This document shows, one piece after another, positions 54,436 to 61,393 of a DNA stretch of 64,000 bases. The notes beneath the pieces were generated by a model. The model had not been told where the DNA came from. It did no database searches and worked only from the letters and a program-made list of their open reading frames with translations. The stretch is from Pseudomaricurvus sp033283175 (lineage in GTDB: Bacteria > Pseudomonadota > Gammaproteobacteria > Pseudomonadales > Cellvibrionaceae): assembly GCA_033283175.1 (NCBI GenBank), contig JAWMQM010000002.1, forward strand, positions 1,201,206-1,265,205, written 5' to 3'. Each line of letters begins with the position of its first letter. Positions within the stretch are counted from its first letter, which is position 1. The position numbers and the translations under genes were made by a program.

Positions 54436-54600
54436 CCCTGCGGGCTTGCTAGAGCGGAGTGAGCCTGTGCAGAGGGATTGATGCTTTTCGGCCTAGGGGC
54501 CGAAAATCACCCTGCGGGCTTGCTAGAGCGGAGTGAGTCCGTGCAGAGGGATTGATGCTTTTCGGCCTAAGGGCCGAAAATCACCCTGCGGGCGCCTGCG
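54436..54600. repeat. 74-bp tandem repeats
   Basis: A 74-bp unit (ccctgcgggcttgctagagc onward, ending in a ttttcggcc..ggccgaaaa hairpin) occurs at 54436 and 54510, with a partial third at 54584. The 54255-54668 stretch has no gene. Confidence 0.75.
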
Positions 54601-54670
54601 GCGTCTAAAACGCTGCGCGTTTTATCGAACCGAGGGATTTGTTAAATCTCTCCCGCTGCGCGGCTAATAA

Positions 54671-54704
54671 AAAAGGGCCTACCCCTGCGGGTAGGCCCTT
54701 TTTT
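54671..54704 (-). terminator. Terminator of tRNA-Ser
   Basis: Perfect 10-bp stem gggcctaccc / gggtaggccc with loop ctgc, flanked by A and T tracts; bidirectional. Confidence 0.9.
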
Positions 54705-54710
54705 ATTAGA

Positions 54711-54800
54711 TGGCGGAGAAGGAGGGATTCGAACCCTCGATACCGTTTCCGATATATACCCTTAGCAGGGGCACGCCTTCAGCCACTCGGCCACTTCTCC
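54711..54800 (-). tRNA. tRNA-Ser(GCT)
   Basis: 90 nt with CCA and the long variable arm of class II tRNAs. Acceptor GGAGAAG pairs with CTTCTCC; anticodon loop CTGCTAA gives GCT. A possible promoter (TATGAT near 54849 on the minus strand) lies upstream. Confidence 0.96.
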
Positions 54801-54970
54801 GGCGCTCATCGCATTCAGTGCAGTACTTGCGACGACGGAGCGGCATCATACCATATTCATTAAAGAATCAAAGACTTGGACGTAAATTTCTCGCCATCAA
54901 AACAGGCCCCGTCCACGCCCCACCCGGACTGCTCATTTCTTCGCCACCACCGGCAAACCGCAGGCACAAA

Positions 54971-54995
54971 AAAGCCCACTTTAAGTGGGCTTTTT
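54971..54995 (-). terminator. Terminator of csrA
   Basis: Stem gcccact / agtgggc with loop tta, then T tract on the minus strand. Confidence 0.88.
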
Positions 54996-55022
54996 CGCAG
55001 TACGCAGGGAGCGCTCGGCCTC

Positions 55023-55217
55023 TTAGCGGTTGCCGTTTGGCTCCTGATCTTCCTTTTCGCGTTGAATACGCTGGTAGATCTCTTCGCGGTGAACGGCGAT
55101 TTCCTTGGGCGCGTTCACACCAATGCGAACCTGGTTACCCTTCACACCGAGCACAGTGACGGTGACTTCGTCGCCAACCATCAGGGTCTCGCCAATACGG
55201 CGGGTCAAAATTAACAT
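55023..55217 (-). CDS. csrA: Carbon storage regulator CsrA/RsmA
   Basis: 64 residues from ATG 55217 (aggag ribosome site). MLILTRRIGETLMVGDEV, then VRIGVNAPKEIAVHREEIY is the full CsrA sequence with the RNA-binding Arg and the GVNAP/HREE segment. It binds GGA motifs in 5' leaders. Standard place after lysC. Confidence 0.97.
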   Translation of the reverse strand: MLILTRRIGETLMVGDEVTVTVLGVKGNQVRIGVNAPKEIAVHREEIYQRIQREKEDQEPNGNR

Positions 55218-55473
55218 TACTATCTCCTTAAAGCATCCTGTGAGTACAACGGACAATACCTCTAACCGCTGCCGGTTTCTTACCTTAGCCCTTACCGTCT
55301 GACTGACACGGTGCCGCAGTGTCTGTGTCTGAGACTAAGTATTGTCCAGCTTTTCTAAAATGAAAGATAAATGGCGCTTGAAGCCTCTTTTTCTTCACCC
55401 TTCCGCCCCCTTGCGGGCGCGGACACGGACTCTGATGACGCCTTATAGGTATCTCTGGATCACCCCAAATCGG

Positions 55474-56697
55474 TTACTTCGCGTCGAGCTCAAACGCCTT
55501 GTGCAGACTGCGCACAGCCAGTTCGAGATAACGCTCATCAATGATCACGGCTATCTTGATCTCAGAGGTGGTGATCATCTGGATGTTGATGTTGTCAGCC
55601 GCCAGGGCTTCGAACATCTTTGAAGCTACGCCAGCGTGGGAACGCATACCCACACCTACGATAGACACCTTGCAAATCTTGCTGTCGGTCAGCACTTCGC
55701 GCGCACCCACTTCCGCGGACACCTGCTCCAGTACGCCCTTGGCTTTCTCCAGGTCGTTGCGGTGCACAGTGAAGGTGATATCGGTGGTGCCGTCTGCACC
55801 CACGTTCTGCACGATAACGTCTATCTCGATATTGGCAGCGCCGATGGGAGCAAGGATGCGCGCAGCAACGCCGGGCATATCCGGCACACCGGCAACGGTA
55901 ACTTTGGCTTCATCGCGGTTGAACGCGATACCGGAAACTACTGGTTGTTCCATATCGGAATAGTCCTCATCGAGGGTAATCAGGGTTCCAGGGCCGTCCT
56001 GGAAGCTGTGCAATACACGCAGGGGTACGTTGTACTTGCCTGCAAATTCTACGGAACGGATCTGCAGTACCTTGGAGCCCTGGCTGGCCATTTCCAGCAT
56101 CTCTTCAAAGGTGATGCGATCCAGGCGCCGGGCGCCTTCGCAGACTCGCGGGTCTGTCGTATAGACACCGTCAACGTCGGTATAGATCTGGCACTCGTCC
56201 GCCTTCAGCGCCGCAGCCAGTGCCACACCGGTGGTGTCGGAGCCACCGCGACCCAGCGTGGTAATGTTGCCGTTCTCGTCCACGCCCTGGAATCCGGCAA
56301 CAACCACCACGCGACCTGCGGACAGGTCAGCACGCATGTTGCCTTCATCAATATCCAGAATACGCGCTTTCATGTGCGCACTGTCAGTCAGGATACGCAC
56401 CTGGCCGCCGGTGTAGGAGCGGGCATCACAGCCCAGCTTTTTCAGTGCCATACACAGCAGCGCAATGGTCACCTGCTCGCCGGTGGAGACCAGCACATCC
56501 ATCTCGCGGGGATCCGGATTGTCCTGAATGTCCTTGGCCAGAGCGATCAGGCGGTTGGTCTCACCGCTCATGGCGGAGACGACAACCACAACATCGTGGC
56601 CCTGGTCGCGGAAACCGGACACTTTTTTGGCCACAGCCTCAATACGCTCGACGCTTCCGACCGAGGTACCACCATACTTCTGTACAATTAAGCTCAT
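55474..56697 (-). CDS. lysC: Aspartate kinase
   Basis: 407 residues from ATG 56697. KYGGTSVGSVERI is the substrate motif; GRGGSDTTGVALAAAL, the kinase core; two ACT domains follow from about 265, fitting feedback by lysine/threonine. First step from aspartate to Lys, Met and Thr. Single-function enzyme, co-oriented with alaS and csrA. Confidence 0.96.
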   Translation of the reverse strand: MSLIVQKYGGTSVGSVERIEAVAKKVSGFRDQGHDVVVVVSAMSGETNRLIALAKDIQDNPDPREMDVLVSTGEQVTIALLCMALKKLGCDARSYTGGQVRILTDSAHMKARILDIDEGNMRADLSAGRVVVVAGFQGVDENGNITTLGRGGSDTTGVALAAALKADECQIYTDVDGVYTTDPRVCEGARRLDRITFEEMLEMASQGSKVLQIRSVEFAGKYNVPLRVLHSFQDGPGTLITLDEDYSDMEQPVVSGIAFNRDEAKVTVAGVPDMPGVAARILAPIGAANIEIDVIVQNVGADGTTDITFTVHRNDLEKAKGVLEQVSAEVGAREVLTDSKICKVSIVGVGMRSHAGVASKMFEALAADNINIQMITTSEIKIAVIIDERYLELAVRSLHKAFELDAK

Positions 56698-56836
56698 TGG
56701 CAACCTGTGAGAATTTCAAACGCCCATGGGGGGCACTTTCAAAAGGGCGCCATTAAACACCAAAATGGCACAAAAGTTAACCATCTGGTAAGGCACCCTG
56801 TCCCTTTGCCGGCGCGGCCCGCGCACCGGCGAAAAA

Positions 56837-59461
56837 TCAGCCCAGCTGCTCGCCGACCCACCCAGCAACAGTAGCCAGCGCACCCGGCAGCGCGCCAGTG
56901 TCAGTACCGGCGCCCTTGGCCTTATCCGGCTTGCCACCACCCTTGCCGCCCACCAGCGGGGCAAAGTACTTGATCAGGTTGCCGGCCTGCACCTGGCCCT
57001 GCAGCTCATCCGCCACGCAGGCGATAAGGTTAATCTTGCCATCGGCAGGTGCTGCCAGCAGAACCACCGCCTTGCCCAGCTTGTCTTTCAGCTGCATGGC
57101 GGTGCTCTCCAGGGATTTCATATCGGCACCTTCGAGGGTTGCGGCCAGTACCTTGGCACCCTGCACCTCAACAGCTTCGCTTACCAGGTCGCCACTGGCC
57201 GCACTGGCCAGCTTGCCCTTGAGCTGCTGCAGCTCTTTCTCCAGCTGGCGGTTCTGGCTCAGCAGTTGCGCTACTTTCTCGGCCAGGTTGTCGGGGCGCG
57301 CCTTGATCTGGCGGGCCACATCCTGCACCAAGGCCTGGGTCTCATCGAACAGCTGCAGTGCCTTGGCACCGGTTACGGCTTCGATACGACGCACACCTGC
57401 AGCCACACCGGACTCGGAGGTAATGCGCAGCTGACCGATATCACCGGTGCGCGCAGCGTGGGTACCACCACAGAGTTCTACCGAGAAGCCATCGCCCATG
57501 GAGAGCACACGTACCTCTTCGCCATACTTCTCACCAAACAGCGCCATGGCGCCCTTGGTCTTGGCAGTCTCCATATCACAGACCGCAGTTTCTACCGCGC
57601 TGTTAGCCAGGATCTGCTGGTTAACCATAGTCTCGATGGTTTTGAGCTGCTCCTGGGTGACGCCTTCAAAATGAGAGAAATCAAAACGCAGGCGCTCGGA
57701 GTCCACCAGAGACCCTTTCTGGGTCACGTGGTTCCCCAGTACTTCACGCAGTGCCGCGTGCAGAAGGTGGGTCGCCGAGTGGTTGAGCGCGGTGGCCTGA
57801 CGCACACCGGCGTCCACTTGCGCACTCAGCTTGTCACCCACTTTCAGGCTGCCCTGCAGTACCTTGCCCTGATGCAGGTGGTGTCCACTCTGCTTCTGGC
57901 AATCGGCCACTTCGAAACGGCTGCCAACGCCCGTGAGGTAACCGCTGTCACCCACCTGACCACCGGACTCGGCGTAGAACGGCGTTGCTGCCAGTACCAC
58001 GCTGCCCTCGTCGCCTTCGTTCAGCTGCTCAACCCGCTCGCCATCTTTCAGCAGGGCTACCACTTCACAGTCGTCCTGCAGGCGGTTGTAACCACTGAAC
58101 TCAGTCTCACCATCCAGGTTCAGGCTGGCGCTGTAGTCCACCTTGAAGGCTCCCGCAGCACGGGCGCGGGCGCGCTGCTCGTCCATGGCGGCCTCATAGC
58201 CGGCCTCGTCCACCTTCAGCTCACGCTCGCGAGCGATGTCCGCGGTCAGGTCCAGCGGGAAACCATAGGTATCGTACAGGGTGAACAGTACGTCGCCGGG
58301 AATGGTATCGCCCTGCAGTCCGGCCAGTGCCTCTTCCAGCACCGCCATACCCTTGTCCAGGGTCTTCTCGAACTGCTGCTCTTCCGCCAGCAATACCTTC
58401 TCCACCTGTGCCTGCTGTTCCGCAAGTTCCGGATAGGCCTCGCCCATCTCCTTCACCAGCGCTGCCACCAGCTTGTGAAAGAACGGCTGCTTCTGACCCA
58501 GCTTGTGACCATGGCGGATAGCGCGACGGATGATACGACGCAGCACATAACCGCGCCCCTCGTTGGAAGGCAGGACACCATCGGTAATCAGGAAGGAACA
58601 GGAACGGATATGGTCGGCAATCACTCGCAGCGACTTGTTTTCCATATCGGTGGTTGCGGTCTTTTCCGCGGCGTCCTTCAACAGCGCCTGAAACAGGTCG
58701 ATTTCGTAATTGGAGTGAACGTGCTGCATCACCGCAGCAATACGCTCCAGCCCCATGCCGGTATCAACTGACGGCTTGGGCAGTGGTGCCATGGTGCCGT
58801 CGGCACTGCGGTTGAACTGCATGAAGACCACGTTCCAGATCTCGATGAAACGGTCACCGTCCTCTTCCGGCGAGCCGGGGGGGCCACCCCAGATATCTTC
58901 ACCGTGGTCGTAGAAAATCTCGGTACAGGGGCCGCAGGGACCGGTATCGCCCATGGCCCAGAAGTTGTCGGACTGGTAGCGGCCACCCTTGTCGCCGATG
59001 CGGATAATGCGCTCGGCGGGCACACCCACTTCGTCTTTCCAGATGCCATAGGCCTCATCGTCTTCGGCATAGACGGTAACGGTCAGTTTGTCGGCGGAGA
59101 TGTTCAGCCACTCGCTGGAGGTGAGGAATTCCCAGGCGTAGTTGATGGCATCCTGCTTGAAGTAGTCACCGAAGCTGAAGTTGCCCAGCATTTCAAAAAA
59201 GGTGTGGTGGCGGGCGGTGTAGCCCACGTTCTCCAGGTCGTTGTGCTTGCCGCCGGCGCGCACACAGCGCTGGGAGCTGGTGGCACGACTGTAGCTGCGC
59301 TTGTCGTCGCCCAGGAAAACGTCCTTAAACTGCACCATGCCAGCATTGGTGAACAACAAGGTGGGGTCATTGCCCGGCACCAGCGAGCTGCTGGGGACAA
59401 TCTCGTGACCTTTGCTCTCGAAAAACCGTAGGTAGGCGTCGCGTATTTCTGCGCTCTTCAT
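56837..59461 (-). CDS. alaS: Alanyl-tRNA synthetase
   Basis: 874 residues, normal length. The aminoacylation core starts at the N-terminus (FFESKGHEIVPSSSLVPGND, RCVRAGGKHNDLENVGYT). Editing domain with NHSATHLLHAAL (HxxxH) and ELCGGTHAARTGDIG, then the Gly-rich C-Ala end (GGKGGGKPDKAKG). Complete; heads the alaS-lysC-csrA group. Confidence 0.97.
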   Translation of the reverse strand: MKSAEIRDAYLRFFESKGHEIVPSSSLVPGNDPTLLFTNAGMVQFKDVFLGDDKRSYSRATSSQRCVRAGGKHNDLENVGYTARHHTFFEMLGNFSFGDYFKQDAINYAWEFLTSSEWLNISADKLTVTVYAEDDEAYGIWKDEVGVPAERIIRIGDKGGRYQSDNFWAMGDTGPCGPCTEIFYDHGEDIWGGPPGSPEEDGDRFIEIWNVVFMQFNRSADGTMAPLPKPSVDTGMGLERIAAVMQHVHSNYEIDLFQALLKDAAEKTATTDMENKSLRVIADHIRSCSFLITDGVLPSNEGRGYVLRRIIRRAIRHGHKLGQKQPFFHKLVAALVKEMGEAYPELAEQQAQVEKVLLAEEQQFEKTLDKGMAVLEEALAGLQGDTIPGDVLFTLYDTYGFPLDLTADIARERELKVDEAGYEAAMDEQRARARAAGAFKVDYSASLNLDGETEFSGYNRLQDDCEVVALLKDGERVEQLNEGDEGSVVLAATPFYAESGGQVGDSGYLTGVGSRFEVADCQKQSGHHLHQGKVLQGSLKVGDKLSAQVDAGVRQATALNHSATHLLHAALREVLGNHVTQKGSLVDSERLRFDFSHFEGVTQEQLKTIETMVNQQILANSAVETAVCDMETAKTKGAMALFGEKYGEEVRVLSMGDGFSVELCGGTHAARTGDIGQLRITSESGVAAGVRRIEAVTGAKALQLFDETQALVQDVARQIKARPDNLAEKVAQLLSQNRQLEKELQQLKGKLASAASGDLVSEAVEVQGAKVLAATLEGADMKSLESTAMQLKDKLGKAVVLLAAPADGKINLIACVADELQGQVQAGNLIKYFAPLVGGKGGGKPDKAKGAGTDTGALPGALATVAGWVGEQLG

Positions 59462-59717
59462 ATAGTCTCAATCCAATGGCTGACACAGGGAGGGATGCCC
59501 ACAGGCGGGCCCTGACCCCGATTCAAAAGGGCTTAAGTATATAAGAAGCGCGGCAAAACACCGAGACCCGGACAGATATTTTTATGGGTGGGGCGCCGGT
59601 ACGGCGGGGGCTGGCGAGGGGTTGATATCAAGCTGTCGGAATGGCTGGAGCACGGGCGGCCGGATCTATCCCGGCCCGCCCGGGACCGCAGGCCATACCG
59701 GCCTGCGGCAGGGTCGA

Positions 59718-60068
59718 TCAGAAGCCCAGCCCCTGCTCGGTATAGGTTTTACCACCCAGAATATGCAGATGCAGGTGAAATACCGTCTGGCCGGCTTCGG
59801 CACCATTATTGACGATCAACCGGAAGGCGTCGCCGATACCCTGCTCACGGGCGATGTCCCCCGCCTTGAGCATCAGGCGTCCCAGCAGGGTCTGGTCCTC
59901 AGCGCTGGCATCCACCAGACGGGGAATTGGCTTGCGAGGGATCAGCAGCAGGTGTACCGGGGCTTTGGGGGCAATATCCCGTATACAGATGCAATCCTCA
60001 TCCTCGTAGATCTTCTCGGACGGGATTTCACCATCCATGATGCGGGTAAAAATCGATACTTCGCTCAT
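59718..60068 (-). CDS. HIT-family nucleotide-binding protein
   Basis: 116 residues. VFHLHLHILGG is the histidine triad of HINT-type phosphoramidases; DCICIRDIAPKAPVHLLLIP is the family core. Follows the Trm112-like gene, 25 bp away. The 59462-59717 gap before alaS holds no gene. Confidence 0.94.
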   Translation of the reverse strand: MSEVSIFTRIMDGEIPSEKIYEDEDCICIRDIAPKAPVHLLLIPRKPIPRLVDASAEDQTLLGRLMLKAGDIAREQGIGDAFRLIVNNGAEAGQTVFHLHLHILGGKTYTEQGLGF

Positions 60069-60093
60069 ACTGCTGCCTCTGTCCAGGTACTGA

Positions 60094-60291
60094 TCAGTGC
60101 GCCCGATGGGCCTCTTTTTCCGCCTCGCTCAACTGGCGGGCTTCCGACTCCAGCATCACCGGGATGCCATCACGCACCGGGTAGGCCAAACCACTGGCCC
60201 AGCAGACCAGCTCTTCCTTCTCTTTAACGTACTCCACCGGTGCCTTGGTGACCGGGCAGACGAGTAAACTGAGCAGTTTTTTGTCAATCAT
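60094..60291 (-). CDS. Trm112-family (YcaR-like) protein
   Basis: 65 residues from ATG 60291; a longer upstream frame is rejected. LLSLLVCPVTKAPVEYV, then VCWASGLAYPVRDGIPVML is the family pattern; one of the usual zinc Cys pairs is reduced. Probable small partner of methyltransferases or of lipid A metabolism; role not shown. Confidence 0.9.
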   Translation of the reverse strand: MIDKKLLSLLVCPVTKAPVEYVKEKEELVCWASGLAYPVRDGIPVMLESEARQLSEAEKEAHRAH

Positions 60292-60361
60292 GGCGCAACC
60301 TTTTTCTGTGTTCTGCACAACCGGCAAGTCTAACCAGTCACCCGGCAATTGTCTTGTGCCG

Positions 60362-61216
60362 CTACTCTTTCGCTTTCGACCAGACTGTATTCATGGGGGG
60401 CACCAGCACCTGCGGATCGACACGCTGGTCAAACCAGTTCATGCGCCAATCCAGGTGCGGACCGGTCGCCCGCCCCGAGGCCCCCACTTCGGCAATCGGC
60501 TCCCCCTGCTTCACCTCCTGCCCCTCTTCAACCAGCACCTTGTGCAGGTGGATAAAGGTGGATGAGAGCCCCTGGCCGTGATCCACGATCAGGGTGCCGC
60601 CGGAGTAGAACATATCCGGGTGCACCAGCGTGACCACACCGCTGGCCGGCGCCACCACCACCGTACCCGTGGGTCTGGCCACGTCCACACCGTAGTGCGG
60701 CCGGCGCGGTTCGCCGTTGTAATAGCGCTGGCTGCCGTAGACACCGGTAATCGGTCCGGTCAGGGGCCAGACAAAGGTCTCGGCGAAGTCTTGCCGGTCC
60801 AGTACTTTTGCCCGCGCCTTGCGGGTTAATGCGGATTCAGCCCGGATACGGGCCAGATGCTCTGCAGAAGGGTTCACCGTACGGGCAGGCACCCCTTCCA
60901 CCCGCTGGATCTCATACTCTCGCTTCTGCACCGGGTATTCAAACGCCTGGGTGGTGCCATCCTGGCGCCGCAAGGTGAGCTTGGCAACGGCACCAAAATC
61001 CCGATCCAGGCCGATAACAAACTGCCCTTTTTCACTCACCGGCACATCATGCCCCTCAAAACGCAGCAGGCTACCCGGTGCAACCTGCCCCCGCAGGATA
61101 CTGCCCTGCTGCCAGGTCCCCTCGATCTGTGGCCCGGAGCCCGCATCAGCCATGGCGACATTAGCTGTACAGAGTAAAAGGCAAAGGGAGACGAGAATTG
61201 GGGAGAGAAACTTCAT
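60362..61216 (-). CDS. M23 (LytM) family metallopeptidase
   Basis: 284 residues from ATG 61216; the longer frame upstream is rejected since this start gives a clean signal peptide (MKFLSPILVSLCLLLCTANVAMA). The catalytic domain has all zinc residues: HYGVD, IHLHK and GPHLDW. Periplasmic cell-wall endopeptidase or an activator of amidases. Confidence 0.93.
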   Translation of the reverse strand: MKFLSPILVSLCLLLCTANVAMADAGSGPQIEGTWQQGSILRGQVAPGSLLRFEGHDVPVSEKGQFVIGLDRDFGAVAKLTLRRQDGTTQAFEYPVQKREYEIQRVEGVPARTVNPSAEHLARIRAESALTRKARAKVLDRQDFAETFVWPLTGPITGVYGSQRYYNGEPRRPHYGVDVARPTGTVVVAPASGVVTLVHPDMFYSGGTLIVDHGQGLSSTFIHLHKVLVEEGQEVKQGEPIAEVGASGRATGPHLDWRMNWFDQRVDPQVLVPPMNTVWSKAKE

Positions 61217-61393
61217 CAGCAATACAACCCACCAGTGACAAGCCAGTAACAGAGGAGCCCTGAAAACAGGGCACGGATGCCGCCGACAGTAGCAAAAGAG
61301 CCCTGCGCTTGCCAGCCACCCCACCGCCGGAATCACCGGGCAGTGAGGTGGTTATCACTCTTGTACAGAGGCTGCCAGTAACGCCCCCGCCTC

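Noticed and set aside
54436..54600. CRISPR array
   Set aside because: Repeats are 74 bp, directly joined without spacers, and no cas genes are present.
57266..58771. 501-residue plus-strand ORF in alaS
   Set aside because: Antisense to the complete alaS gene.
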